Positions 41,408 through 50,229 of a stretch of 64,000 nucleotides of DNA are shown in pieces. The notes below the pieces were generated by a model that did not search any database, was not told the origin of the DNA, and was given only the letters and a program-made list of their open reading frames with translations. The number at the start of each line of letters is the position of its first letter. Within the stretch, counting starts at the first letter, position 1. The position numbers and the translations under genes were made by a program. The DNA is from Microbacterium sp. SLBN-154 (lineage in GTDB: Bacteria; Actinomycetota; Actinomycetes; Actinomycetales; Microbacteriaceae). The stretch covers positions 806,001 through 870,000 of the forward strand of contig NZ_VFNL01000001.1 of the NCBI RefSeq assembly GCF_006715565.1, read 5' to 3'.

Positions 41408-44136
41408 GCGGCCGCGTGACCCGGGCGGCGCTCCTGCGCCACCACCTCGGCTTCGCCTCGGGCGGGGGTTTCGTGGTCGCCCTGCTCGTGCTGGTTCTCA
41501 CGGTGCTCACCACCACGGCTCCCGTCGCCCTCGGGCGCCTCGGCGACGCGACCGTGCAGTACCGGCTCGCCGGGCTCAGCGCGGTCGAGCGCGACGTCGT
41601 GGCCGACGAGAACGGCATCCCCCAGGTCGCGCCCGAGGTGCTGTTCTCCAACCCGACCGTCGTCGACGATGTCTGGGGAGGCTTCACAGCCGAGGTCGAG
41701 CGGATCCGCGGCGAGGCGGCGGCGCCGCTCCCCGACATCCTGCAGCCGGCGCGCACGGTCGCCGTCGGCTCACCGGCCGTCCTGGCCGACGAGCCGGGGA
41801 CGGCGGAGATCGCCGTCGCCGTGGACCCCCGTTACGAAGACGAGATCGAGATCGTCGACGGCCGGCTGCCCGAGCCCGCGGTCTTCGTCGAGCCGGGCGC
41901 CGAGGTCGCGGACGGTCAGGCCTTCGGGAGGATCGAGATCATCCTGTCGGCCGACACCGCCGACGAGCTCGAGTGGGAACGCGACACCACGCGTCAGATC
42001 ACCGGCTTCGACGGCATCGTCGATGTCGTGCTCGTCGGTGTCTTCGCCCCCGTCGATCCCGCCGGTGCGTACTGGCAGCACGTCGCCTCGGTGCTCGAGC
42101 CAAACATCTTCGATGACGGCAACATGCCGCGGGTCGTGACCGGCACCGGGTTCGCCCATCCGGCGTCCCTCCGCGCGACCTTCCCGACGCAGGGCGCGAG
42201 CGTCACGACGATCGTCTGGTACCCCTTCGACGAGACCGCGGTCGACGCGCGCGACGCCGAGGCGGTCGCGGCGGGCCTTCGTCTCCTCACCGCGGTGGGG
42301 CACACCGTCGCCGAGACCTCGGCCGGCAGCGGCGGCATCCTGAGCCTGCGGTTCACCGCCGACGTCATCGGCGCCATCGACGCCGCGCTCGCCCAGGAGC
42401 GGGCGACCGCAGGGGTGGTCGCCATGATCGCCTCCGGCCCGATCGGCGTGGCTGCCGCGGTGCTGATCCTCGGCTGTCGGCTCGTGTTCGACCGGCGCCG
42501 ACCCGCTCTGCGCCTCCTCGCTGCGCGTGGCGCGGACACCGCGCAGCTCCGGGCTCTTCTGGCGCTCGACGGCGTGGCCTGCGGCATCCTTCCGGCGCTC
42601 TTCGGTGTCGGGATCGGCATGGCCCTCACGCAGGTGGTCCTCGGAACCGTCCCCGACGTCGCGGGGGTCGGGCTGGCGGTCGCCGTCGGTCTCCTTCCCG
42701 CCGTCATGCTGGCCGTCCTCGCACCGTCGGCCGCCGACCGCCGGCCTCGCGCCGATCTCGGCGGGCGCGGATCGCGGCTGCGGGTCATCGGCGAGGGCGC
42801 GGTGCTCGTCCTCGCCGCACTCGCGCTCACGCTGCTGCTGATCCGCGGTGCGGGTGACGGCGCCGACCTCCTGACCGCGGCGACACCGCTGCTGCTCGCG
42901 CTCGTCGCGTGCGTCGTGACGCTGCGGCTGTATCCGCTGCCGCTCGCGGCGATCCTCCGGCGATCCCGCGGAGCCCGCGACCTCGCGGGCTATCTCGGAG
43001 CCGTGCGGGCGCTGCGGGAGCCCGCGATCGGGCTGACCCCCGTGCTCGCGCTCGTGGTCGGGGTGTCGGTGGCGGTCTCCTCCGGCATCCTCCTCTCCAC
43101 CGTCCAGGCGGGCATTGACCGATCGGCGGGCGCGCAGATCGGCGCCGACATCCGGGTGGCGGGCGGCATCATCACGCGCGACCAGCTCGCGCAGCTGGGC
43201 GCCCTGGACGGCGTGGCGGGGGCGACGGGGATCTCGGGGGCGGAGCCCGTCACCCTCGACATCGACGGTGAGCGGGTCGGCACCTCGGCCTTCGTCGTCG
43301 ACGCCGACGACCTCCGCGCGGTGCAGGGGGAGGGCCCGGGGATGCTGCCGCCCGGCGTCTCGCTGGCACCGACGTCCGGGTCGCTTCCGATCGTCGTCTC
43401 GACCGCGCTCGCCGACGAGATCGACGGCCGCGACGGCCTGCGGGTCGGCTCGGTGCCCGCCGAGGTCGTGGGGGTGCTCGACGGACCGGCCCCGATCGGC
43501 GCACGCGCGGCCTGGCTGGCGCTCGACGCCTCGGCCGCCGAGGAGGCGCTCGGTCGGGATCCGAGCGACCGCACCGCGGTGCTGCGGCTCGCGCCCGGCG
43601 GCGACCCGGGTGCGGTGCTCGACGCGGTGCGGCAGGTCGTGAGCCCCACGCTCCGCATCGACACCGCCCGCGAGATCACCGACGGGATCGAAGCGAGTCC
43701 TGCCGTCGCGGGTCTGCGCGCCGCGCTCCTCACCGCGACGGCGCTCGCCGCACTTCTCGGCGCCCTCGCGGTGGTGATGACCCTCACCCTCGCCGCCGCG
43801 CCGCGGGCGCGGCTGCTCGCCCTGCTCCGCACGCTCGGCGCCCCGGCCCGCATCGGGCGCGCCCTGGCGGCGTGGGAGGTCGCGCCGGCGGGACTCGCCG
43901 CCCTCATCGCGGGCACCCTGTTCGGCGCTCTCGTGCCGCTCGTGGTCCTGGCCGGGGTCGACCTCCGGTCGTTCACCGGATCGACGGCTCAGCCCGCCTA
44001 TGCCGTCGATCCCGTGATCCTCGGGGTCACGCTCGGTGCCTTCGTCGCGCTCGTGGCGCTTGCCACGCTCATCGCCCTGGCGGTCTCGCGCCGCGCCCGC
44101 ACCTCGCGCCTCCTGCGCACGGTCGAGGAAGGATAG
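41404..44136 (+). CDS. Second, larger FtsX-like ABC transporter permease
   Basis: A 910-residue protein. One N-terminal helix (VVALLVLVLTVLTTTAPVALG) and a long external domain (about 45-330) precede groups of helices at about 335-530 and 760-905. A second external domain (about 540-755) repeats the FtsX layout, and the tail GAFVALVALATLIALAVSRRARTSRLLRTVEEG is cytoplasmic. It is probably a heterodimer partner of the preceding permease. Both permeases are unusually large for FtsX proteins, suggesting an envelope substrate or sensor. Confidence 0.8.
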   Translation: MSGRVTRAALLRHHLGFASGGGFVVALLVLVLTVLTTTAPVALGRLGDATVQYRLAGLSAVERDVVADENGIPQVAPEVLFSNPTVVDDVWGGFTAEVERIRGEAAAPLPDILQPARTVAVGSPAVLADEPGTAEIAVAVDPRYEDEIEIVDGRLPEPAVFVEPGAEVADGQAFGRIEIILSADTADELEWERDTTRQITGFDGIVDVVLVGVFAPVDPAGAYWQHVASVLEPNIFDDGNMPRVVTGTGFAHPASLRATFPTQGASVTTIVWYPFDETAVDARDAEAVAAGLRLLTAVGHTVAETSAGSGGILSLRFTADVIGAIDAALAQERATAGVVAMIASGPIGVAAAVLILGCRLVFDRRRPALRLLAARGADTAQLRALLALDGVACGILPALFGVGIGMALTQVVLGTVPDVAGVGLAVAVGLLPAVMLAVLAPSAADRRPRADLGGRGSRLRVIGEGAVLVLAALALTLLLIRGAGDGADLLTAATPLLLALVACVVTLRLYPLPLAAILRRSRGARDLAGYLGAVRALREPAIGLTPVLALVVGVSVAVSSGILLSTVQAGIDRSAGAQIGADIRVAGGIITRDQLAQLGALDGVAGATGISGAEPVTLDIDGERVGTSAFVVDADDLRAVQGEGPGMLPPGVSLAPTSGSLPIVVSTALADEIDGRDGLRVGSVPAEVVGVLDGPAPIGARAAWLALDASAAEEALGRDPSDRTAVLRLAPGGDPGAVLDAVRQVVSPTLRIDTAREITDGIEASPAVAGLRAALLTATALAALLGALAVVMTLTLAAAPRARLLALLRTLGAPARIGRALAAWEVAPAGLAALIAGTLFGALVPLVVLAGVDLRSFTGSTAQPAYAVDPVILGVTLGAFVALVALATLIALAVSRRARTSRLLRTVEEG

Positions 44137-44140
44137 GACC

Positions 44141-45103
44141 ATGGACCCCACCACCCGTGCGCGCCCGGGAGCCGCGCCCGATGCCGACATCTGGTGCGCT
44201 GATCTCGTGCGCATCTTCCAGGTGCCCACGGCCTCGGGCCCGGGAATCGAGGTTCAGGCCCTCCAGGGACTGAACCTGCGGGTCGACGCCGGAGAGCTCG
44301 TCGCCGTCGTGGGTGCGTCGGGGTCGGGCAAGTCCACGCTCCTGTCGATCCTCTCCAGCCTCGACCGGCCCACCGCCGGGGTGGCCGTCGTCGCCGGCCA
44401 CGACCTCCTGACGATGAAGGAGAAGGAGCGGGTCGGCTTCCGCCGTCGCAGCGTCGGGTTCGTGTGGCAGCAGACCTCGCGCAACCTCTTCCCCTATCTC
44501 ACCGCCGCCGAGAACGTCGCGGCGAGCCTCGCCGTGACGGGAACGCCCCGCGGTGCCGCCGCCCGGAGAGCGCGGGTGCAGGAGCTTCTCGACCTCGTCG
44601 ACGTGGGGCACTGCGCCGTCCGTCGACCGGCGGAGATGTCCGGCGGTGAGCAGCAGCGGGTCGCCATCGCCGTCGGCATCGCGAATGATCCGCGGGTGCT
44701 CCTCGCCGATGAGCCGACCGGCGAACTCGACGACACCACGAGCGCCCAGGTGCTCGAGGCCATGCGCACCGTGAACCGTGAGCGCGGAATCACCACGCTC
44801 ATCGTCACGCACGACCCGGGGGTGTCCGACCACGTCGCGCGCACCGTGCAGATCCGCGACGGGCGCACCTCCACCGAGGTGCTGCGCTCCACCCGCGTCG
44901 ACGAGCACGGCGCCGAGGAGCACATCGCCGAGGAGTACGCCGTGCTCGACCGGGTGGGACGACTGCAGCTCCCCGACGAGTTCGTCGCGGCGCTGGATCT
45001 CCGCGACCGGGTGCGGCTCGCCCTCGAACCCGACCACGTGCAGGTGCGCCCGGGGGAGCGAGCGGATGCCGCGCCCGACGCTCCCCGGGAGGATCGGCCG
45101 TGA
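44141..45103 (+). CDS. ABC transporter ATPase of the FtsX-type exporter (1)
   Basis: A 320-residue ATPase with Walker A GASGSGKST, Q-loop region VGFVWQQTSRNLFPYLT, signature MSGGEQQRVAIA (one residue off LSGGQ), Walker B VLLADEPTGELD and H-loop IVTHDP. It is of the MacB/LolD type, with a C-terminal extension of about 80 residues ending in an acidic tail. ATG 44141 starts four bases after the permease stop. Confidence 0.88.
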   Translation: MDPTTRARPGAAPDADIWCADLVRIFQVPTASGPGIEVQALQGLNLRVDAGELVAVVGASGSGKSTLLSILSSLDRPTAGVAVVAGHDLLTMKEKERVGFRRRSVGFVWQQTSRNLFPYLTAAENVAASLAVTGTPRGAAARRARVQELLDLVDVGHCAVRRPAEMSGGEQQRVAIAVGIANDPRVLLADEPTGELDDTTSAQVLEAMRTVNRERGITTLIVTHDPGVSDHVARTVQIRDGRTSTEVLRSTRVDEHGAEEHIAEEYAVLDRVGRLQLPDEFVAALDLRDRVRLALEPDHVQVRPGERADAAPDAPREDRP

Positions 45104-45819
45104 GCGGCGCGGGGGTCGCGGCCCTCCGCGGCGAGGGTCTCACGCGTACCTTCCGCAGCGCCGCCGGCGACGTGCACGCCTGCGTCGGCATCGACCTCGA
45201 GGTGCGTGCGGGTGAGCTCGTCGTCGTCACCGGGCCCTCCGGCGCGGGCAAGACGACTCTCCTGAACATCCTCGGCACGCTGGATCGCCCCGACGCGGGC
45301 CGCGTATGGGTGGGTGAGACCGAGGTGACCTCGCTCGACGAGGACGCTCTGGCCGAGGTCCGCCGGCGCGATCTGGGGTTCGTCTTCCAATCGTTCGGAC
45401 TGATCCCCGTGCTCTCGGCGGCCGAGAACGTCGAGCTGCCGCTGCGGATCGCCCGCACCGAGCCCGGCGAACGCGATGCGCGGGTCGCCGAAGCCCTCCG
45501 CCAGGTGGGGCTCGCCGACCACGCCGGGCAGCGGCCCGGCGAGCTGTCGGGCGGGCAGCAGCAGCGGGTCGGGATCGCGCGGGCGATCGTCGCGGAGCCG
45601 CGCGTGCTCATCGCCGACGAGCCGACCGCGCAGCTGGACTCCCGCACCGCGACAGCGGTGATGGACCTCATCGTCGATCTCGTCCACACCCGAGGCATCG
45701 CCGCGGTGGTCGCGACCCACGATCCGATCCTCCGCGCACGCGCCGATCGGGTCGCCGAACTGCATGACGGCCGACTGGTGGCCGCCGAAGGGAGACTGCG
45801 CCGTGACCGACGCCGCTGA
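45100..45819 (+). CDS. ABC transporter ATPase of the FtsX-type exporter (2)
   Basis: A 239-residue MacB/LolD-type ATPase with GPSGAGKTT, FVFQSFGLIPVLSAAENVELPL, signature LSGGQQQRVGIARA, Walker B VLIADEPTAQLD and the His switch VVATHDPI. It starts at GTG 45100 in a GTGA overlap with the first ATPase, so the transporter probably uses a heterodimeric motor. Confidence 0.9.
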   Translation: MSGAGVAALRGEGLTRTFRSAAGDVHACVGIDLEVRAGELVVVTGPSGAGKTTLLNILGTLDRPDAGRVWVGETEVTSLDEDALAEVRRRDLGFVFQSFGLIPVLSAAENVELPLRIARTEPGERDARVAEALRQVGLADHAGQRPGELSGGQQQRVGIARAIVAEPRVLIADEPTAQLDSRTATAVMDLIVDLVHTRGIAAVVATHDPILRARADRVAELHDGRLVAAEGRLRRDRRR

Positions 45820-47266
45820 CGCCACATCCGTTCCCGCGAATCCCGCCGACAAGGCCGTGATCGTCGTCGGCGGCGGGGTCGCGGGTCTGGTCGCCGCGCT
45901 CGAGTGCGCGAAGGTCGGCATGAGCGTCACCGTTCTCGAGCGCGACGCCCGGGTCGGCGGCGTCATCCGTCGCGAGGATGTGGGCGGGGTCGGGGTGGAC
46001 CTCGCCGCCGACGGATTCTCCACCCGCGGCGGGGTGGTCGCGGCGGTTCTCGACGACGTGGGGCTCGGTGATGCGGTGATCCGTCCCGACCACGGCGGGC
46101 GCTGGATCGCGGGCGCGGCCGGAGCCGCGCCGCTCCCGGCGGAGACCGTCGTCGGCATCCCCGCGAATGCGTGGGCCGATGACGTGCGCCGCCACATCGG
46201 GTGGTCCGGCGCGTGGCGCGCGTACCTCGACCGGCTCCGCCCACCGCTCACGATCGGTCAGGAGCAGAGTCTGGGGCGCCTCGTGCGAACCCGCATGGGC
46301 GACCGTGTCCGCGACCGACTCGTCGCCCCGCTCAGCGTCGGGGGTTACGCGGTCGATCCCGACGACGTCGTCGTCGATGACGTCGCGCCGGGCCTGAACG
46401 CCGCCCTCACCCGCACCGGATCTCTCGCCGGCGCCGTGGCGGCCGTTCGCGCCGAGCGTGAAGGCGCAGGAGAGGGCCTCGCCGGGCTCTCGGGCGGGAT
46501 GTCGCGGATCGTCGACGGCCTCGCCGCACGCCTCGACGACTTCGGCGTCGAGATCCGCACCGAGGCGCCGGTCACCGGGATCAGGCGCTCCCGCGACGTC
46601 GGCGCCCGGCCGTGGCTGGTCCAGACCGGCGACGAGGCCGTCGCCGCCGACGCGGTCGTCGTCGCCGTCGACGAGGACGCCGCGCGGGCGCTCCTCGCCG
46701 ATGCCGCGCCGCAGCTCACCTCGCTCGCGGTCGATGTCGCCCCCACCGTGCCCCTGGAATCGATCACCCTCGTCTTCGACGCCCCCGGCGGCGCGGTCGA
46801 CCGCCCGGGGCCGGTGGTGCACGCGGTGCCGGGAACCCGCAGAGCATCGACGCTCCTGCACCAGACCGGCCGGTGGGACGGGCTTCGCGCTGAAGCCGGT
46901 GAGAACGGCGTCGTCGCGCGGGTGACCTTCGGCGGCCCGGGCGATCCGCCGGCCACGGCCGCGCTCGACGACGCCGCGGCGACGGCGATGGCGCTGGCCG
47001 AGGCATCCGCTCTTCTGGCCCTCCCGCTCGACGGTGTCCGTCTGCGCGGGGTGCACCGAAATCGCTACGAACAGCCGCCGCCTGCGACAGCCCGGGGACG
47101 GGCCGAGCGCGCCACCCGTGCCCGCGCCGCGCTCGCGGCGGCGCCCGGCATCGCCGTCGTCGGTGCCTGGCTGGCCGGAACAGGGCTCGCGCAGGTCGTG
47201 GAGGATGCGGTCGCCGAGGCCGACGCGCTTCGACGAGGCGTCCTCTTCGGCGGCGTGGCCGGATGA
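45803..47266 (+). CDS. FAD-dependent oxidoreductase, protoporphyrinogen-oxidase-like
   Basis: A 487-residue flavin amine-oxidoreductase fold protein: VIVVGGGVAGLVAALECAKVGMSVTVLERDARVGG is the dinucleotide motif and start of the GG motif. GLAGLSGGMSRIVDGLAARL and the C-terminal GIAVVGAWLAGTGLAQVVEDAV fit HemG/HemY-type coproporphyrinogen or protoporphyrinogen oxidases. AAGGGAG precedes GTG 45803, inside the end of the ABC ATPase gene. A uroporphyrinogen-III synthase gene downstream supports a tetrapyrrole role, although other heme genes are absent here. Confidence 0.75.
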   Translation: MTDAADATSVPANPADKAVIVVGGGVAGLVAALECAKVGMSVTVLERDARVGGVIRREDVGGVGVDLAADGFSTRGGVVAAVLDDVGLGDAVIRPDHGGRWIAGAAGAAPLPAETVVGIPANAWADDVRRHIGWSGAWRAYLDRLRPPLTIGQEQSLGRLVRTRMGDRVRDRLVAPLSVGGYAVDPDDVVVDDVAPGLNAALTRTGSLAGAVAAVRAEREGAGEGLAGLSGGMSRIVDGLAARLDDFGVEIRTEAPVTGIRRSRDVGARPWLVQTGDEAVAADAVVVAVDEDAARALLADAAPQLTSLAVDVAPTVPLESITLVFDAPGGAVDRPGPVVHAVPGTRRASTLLHQTGRWDGLRAEAGENGVVARVTFGGPGDPPATAALDDAAATAMALAEASALLALPLDGVRLRGVHRNRYEQPPPATARGRAERATRARAALAAAPGIAVVGAWLAGTGLAQVVEDAVAEADALRRGVLFGGVAG

Positions 47267-47365
47267 TTGTGCCCCGGGCGACTGCGCGCGTCAAGAGCGG
47301 ATGCCGTCAAAGGAATACGCCGCTACTGTGTAAGGGATTTCACCCGACGAACGTGAGGAGACGTC

Positions 47366-47746
47366 ATGCGAGGCAAGATCGGGCTGGTCATTGGACTGGC
47401 CGCCGGCTACGTCCTGGGATCCCGTGCGGGGCGCGAACGCTACGAGCAGATCAAGGCGCAGGCCGAGAAGCTGTGGAACCAGCCCCCGGTGCAGAAGCAG
47501 GTCGCGAAAGTGACGGAGTTCGCCAAGTCGAGCGCCGCATCCATCCCCGGCACGCTGTGGGACGGCGCGGTGAAGGTGACCAAGGCGGCGACGTCCAAGG
47601 ACACCAGCGGCGACCAGAAGGCCGCGGAGGTCAAGCGCGCCGCGAAGTCGTCGGCGGAAGCCGTGAAGGATGCCGCTGCCGACGCCGCGTCCGACGCGTC
47701 GGCCGCTGCGGCGAAGACGTCGCCCGCGTCCCACTCCGGAGCCTGA
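47366..47746 (+). CDS. YtxH-like small envelope protein
   Basis: A 126-residue protein. An N-terminal hydrophobic segment KIGLVIGLAAGYVLGSRAGRERYEQIK (the YtxH glycine-rich anchor) is followed by a long Ala/Lys-rich helix that ends in a low-complexity Ala/Ser region. GTGAGGAG lies just before the start, and a TACTGT element at 47324-47329 may be its promoter. It is the first of three short envelope genes that follow with almost no gaps. Confidence 0.78.
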   Translation: MRGKIGLVIGLAAGYVLGSRAGRERYEQIKAQAEKLWNQPPVQKQVAKVTEFAKSSAASIPGTLWDGAVKVTKAATSKDTSGDQKAAEVKRAAKSSAEAVKDAAADAASDASAAAAKTSPASHSGA

Positions 47747-47747
47747 T

Positions 47748-48149
47748 ATGACGACCCCGCGCGGCTTCCGCGACCGGGCTGACGACAGTCTGCTGACACT
47801 TGTCGGCGAGATTCCCGAGCTGGTCAAGAACCTCATCGTCGCCGAGATCGAGTCGGCGAAGAAGTGGCTGGCGAAGACCGCGAAGGATGCCGGCATCGGG
47901 GCGGGCTGGTTCGTCGCGGCCCTGTTCGTGCTCTTCTGGTCGGTGCCGGTCTTCGGCACCTTCGTCATCGCGGGCCTGTCGTCGTGGTGGCCGGTGTGGC
48001 TGTCGGCCATCGTCGTGTTCGGGGTGATGATCCTCATCACCGTGATCCTGGCGCTGCTGGGCTACCTGCGCTTCCGGCGGCTGTCCAGCCGCGAGAACCC
48101 GGTCCAGTCGATCGCCCTCGACGTGAAGGAGGTGCGCGATGAGCTCTGA
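47748..48149 (+). CDS. Putative phage-holin-family (actinobacterial holin superfamily III-like) membrane protein
   Basis: A 133-residue protein. Its amphipathic N-terminal region DSLLTLVGEIPELVKNLIVAEIESAKKWLAK precedes two membrane helices (about 50-72 and 78-102) and a charged tail. This is the pattern of chromosomal holin-superfamily proteins that are not part of prophages. It begins one base after the YtxH-like gene. Confidence 0.75.
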   Translation: MTTPRGFRDRADDSLLTLVGEIPELVKNLIVAEIESAKKWLAKTAKDAGIGAGWFVAALFVLFWSVPVFGTFVIAGLSSWWPVWLSAIVVFGVMILITVILALLGYLRFRRLSSRENPVQSIALDVKEVRDEL

Positions 48150-48441
48150 GGTCTCGCCGCGCAAGAGCGCTGTGGCCCCTGTTCCCGTTCCCCGGACCGC
48201 CGTGCCGATCGGCATCGCCGACCCCGTGGAGCAGGCGCGGGCCGAGCTGAAGGCTGCGCTCGCCGCCATCGAGGTCAAGGCGAACGTCCCGCGCCGGGTG
48301 TCGGAGGCGACCGACCGCGAGGTCGAGCGCGCGCGCGACTTCGCGCGGCGCAATCCCGGGGCCGCGACGGCGGCCGTGGTCGCGGCCGCCGCTGCCGTGG
48401 GCGGACTCGTGTGGCTGTTCGTGCGCTCGTACACCCGGTGA
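48139..48441 (+). CDS. DUF3618-like small membrane-anchored protein
   Basis: A 100-residue protein. The amphipathic DPVEQARAELKAALAAIEVKANVPRRVSEATDREV segment and the C-terminal helix PGAATAAVVAAAAAVGGLVWLFV followed by RSYTR match small DUF3618-type proteins that follow holin-like and YtxH-like genes in Actinobacteria. AAGGAGG at 48126-48132 sits inside the upstream gene end, so translation is coupled. Confidence 0.7.
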   Translation: MSSEVSPRKSAVAPVPVPRTAVPIGIADPVEQARAELKAALAAIEVKANVPRRVSEATDREVERARDFARRNPGAATAAVVAAAAAVGGLVWLFVRSYTR

Positions 48442-48482
48442 ACTGAAATATCGGTCGCGAGGCGGTTCTGAGCGGCCCGGGG

Positions 48483-48488
48483 TATGCT
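48483..48488 (+). promoter_or_regulatory. Candidate -10 element upstream of hemD
   Basis: TATGCT lies in the 158-base gap before hemD, 112 bases before its start. No good -35 is visible. Confidence 0.3.
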
Positions 48489-48506
48489 CGGGAAGCAGGC
48501 AGTGCA

Positions 48507-48599
48507 ATGGAGCGGATGCTGCCGATCGCGCGTATGCACCTGCGCGCGTCGGTTGCTCGAAGTGCGGGCGGCCGAACACGCCCCACGAGAGTCGACTGA
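48507..48599 (+). CDS. Possible 30-residue leader peptide upstream of hemD
   Basis: ATG 48507 opens a 30-codon frame (MERMLPIARMHLRASVAR and 12 more residues) that ends in TGA directly touching the hemD ATG (TGAATG), in the same frame. hemD has no good ribosome binding site of its own, so reinitiation is conceivable. A hairpin (48522-48552) lies inside it. Coding bias is good in the first half and poor in the second. Confidence 0.3.
   Translation: MERMLPIARMHLRASVARSAGGRTRPTRVD
48522..48552 (+). promoter_or_regulatory. Hairpin in the hemD leader
   Basis: CCGATCGCGCG and CGCGCGTCGG pair (ten base pairs with one bulged T) around a ten-base loop. Possibly a structured 5'-UTR element. Confidence 0.35.
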
Positions 48600-49442
48600 A
48601 TGAACCACGCAGCTCAGGACCCGTCAGCCAAGCCCCTCGGGGGTTGGCGCGTCCTCGTGCCCCGCGGTGGCCCGTGGGGTGATGGGGTGGCGGCGTCGCT
48701 TCGCCGCCAGGGCGCGACGCCGGTCATCGCGCCGCTGATCAACTTCGCCCCCACGCGCGATCACGAGACCCTCGAGAAGGCCTTGGCCGACCTCGCTGCG
48801 GGTGCTTTCCGCTGGCTCACGGTGACGAGTGCGACCACCGTCGACGTGCTCTACGCCTATCGCGCGACGATTCCCGCCTCCACCAAGGTCGCCGCCGTGG
48901 GTGAGACCACCTCGGCGGCCCTGCAGGCCGTCGGATACAAGGTCGACCTCGTCCCCGAGCGCGACAACTCCGCCGCGGGAATGGCCGAGCAGCTCATCGG
49001 GCTCGAGCCGGAGCCGGTCGACATCCTCACCCTCCGGAGCGAGATCGCCAAGCCCGTGCTCACGCGCAGCCTCAGCGATGCCGGTCACCGCGTGCGCAGC
49101 GTCGTCGCGTATCGCACGGTCGGGGTGCCCGTCGCCGACCGCATCGCCCGCGACGTCGAGAGCGGCCGCATCAACGCCATCCTCGTCACCAGTGGGTCGG
49201 TGGCAGAACAGGTGCACGCCCAGTTCCCCCACATTCCCGACACGACAGTCATCGCCGCCATCGGACCCCGGACCGCGCGCGACGCCCGCCGTGCCGGCCT
49301 GGCCGTCGACGTCGTCGCCGACACGCAGACCGTCGATGCGCTCATCGCCGCTGTGGCGACCTTCTCGCTGCCCCACGCCGCCGACGAGTTCGCGCCGCAG
49401 ACGGGCGTGATCCGGCTGCCGGGCGCCGGTCGCGAAGTCTGA
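48600..49442 (+). CDS. hemD: Uroporphyrinogen-III synthase
   Basis: A 280-residue two-lobed HemD-fold protein: WRVLVPRGGPWGDGVAASLRRQGATPVIAPLI, FRWLTVTSATTVDVLYAYR, VAAVGETTSAALQAVGYKVDLVP in the first lobe, and GRINAILVTSGSVAEQVHAQFP with AIGPRTARDARRAGL in the second. It closes hydroxymethylbilane to uroporphyrinogen III. It probably works with the flavoprotein 1.3 kb upstream in tetrapyrrole synthesis, though hemB, hemC and hemE are not in the window. Confidence 0.85.
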   Translation: MNHAAQDPSAKPLGGWRVLVPRGGPWGDGVAASLRRQGATPVIAPLINFAPTRDHETLEKALADLAAGAFRWLTVTSATTVDVLYAYRATIPASTKVAAVGETTSAALQAVGYKVDLVPERDNSAAGMAEQLIGLEPEPVDILTLRSEIAKPVLTRSLSDAGHRVRSVVAYRTVGVPVADRIARDVESGRINAILVTSGSVAEQVHAQFPHIPDTTVIAAIGPRTARDARRAGLAVDVVADTQTVDALIAAVATFSLPHAADEFAPQTGVIRLPGAGREV

Positions 49443-49445
49443 GGG

Positions 49446-50186
49446 GTGCCCGAACTCAGCCCGTTCGCCTGGGTTCTGCTGGCTGTCGCGGCGGTCGTCA
49501 TCGGGCTGTCCAAGACCGCGGTCCCGGGGGCCGGCACCCTCGCCGTCGCAGCGTTCGCCGCCGTGCTCCCCGCGCGCGAGTCGACCGGCACCATCTTGCT
49601 GCTGCTGATCCTCGCCGACATGTTCGCCATCACGATGTACGTGCGGCACGTGAACTGGCGGGCGCTGCTCCGGCTGGCTCCGGCGATCGTGGCCGGCCTT
49701 CTCGTCGGGGTGCTCTTCCTCGCCGTCGCCGATGACGCGTGGGTCAAGCGCACCATCGGAGTGCTGCTTCTCGGGGTGATCGCGGTCACGTTGTGGCGTC
49801 GCCGCATGGCATCCGCCCTCGTCGAGGGACCGCCTCGCCGCGGGGCCGCGGCGGTCTACGGCACGCTGGGCGGCTTCACGACGATGGTCGCCAACGCGGC
49901 GGGACCGGTGATGTCGATGTACTTCCTCGCCGCGCGATTCCCCGTGAAGGAGTTCCTCGGCACCGCGGCGTGGCTCTTCGCGATCGTGAACATCAGCAAG
50001 GTGCCTTTTTCCGTCGGACTCGGCCTCATCACGGTGCCCGGTCTCGTGCTCGACGCGATCCTCGCGCCGCTCGTGGTGGCGGGTGCCCTCGGTGGGCGAT
50101 GGATCGCCGACCGGATCGACCAACGGCTGTTCGAGCGACTCGTGATCGTCCTGACGGTGGTCGGCGCCGTCTATCTGCTGATCTGA
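49446..50186 (+). CDS. TauE/SafE family sulfite/organosulfonate exporter-like protein
   Basis: A 246-residue protein of seven or eight helices. It has the TauE/SafE duplicated pattern: VVIGLSKTAVPGAGTLAVAAFAAVLP in the first half and YGTLGGFTTMVANAAGPVMSMYFLAARFPVKEFLGTAAWLFAIVNISKVPFSV in the second. GTG 49446 starts three bases after the hemD stop. Confidence 0.88.
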   Translation: MPELSPFAWVLLAVAAVVIGLSKTAVPGAGTLAVAAFAAVLPARESTGTILLLLILADMFAITMYVRHVNWRALLRLAPAIVAGLLVGVLFLAVADDAWVKRTIGVLLLGVIAVTLWRRRMASALVEGPPRRGAAAVYGTLGGFTTMVANAAGPVMSMYFLAARFPVKEFLGTAAWLFAIVNISKVPFSVGLGLITVPGLVLDAILAPLVVAGALGGRWIADRIDQRLFERLVIVLTVVGAVYLLI

Positions 50187-50217
50187 CCGCTCACACCCTC
50201 GACGGCGTCACCCGCGG

Positions 50218-50223
50218 TAGCCT
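50218..50223 (+). promoter_or_regulatory. -10 hexamer, leaderless
   Basis: TAGCCT ends six bases before GTG 50230. Confidence 0.45.
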
Positions 50224-50229
50224 GCCGAC

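Noticed and set aside
47748..48149. Prophage remnant because of a holin-like protein
   Set aside because: No integrase, capsid, lysin or att-like repeats nearby. Holin-superfamily proteins of this type are ordinary chromosomal genes in Actinobacteria.
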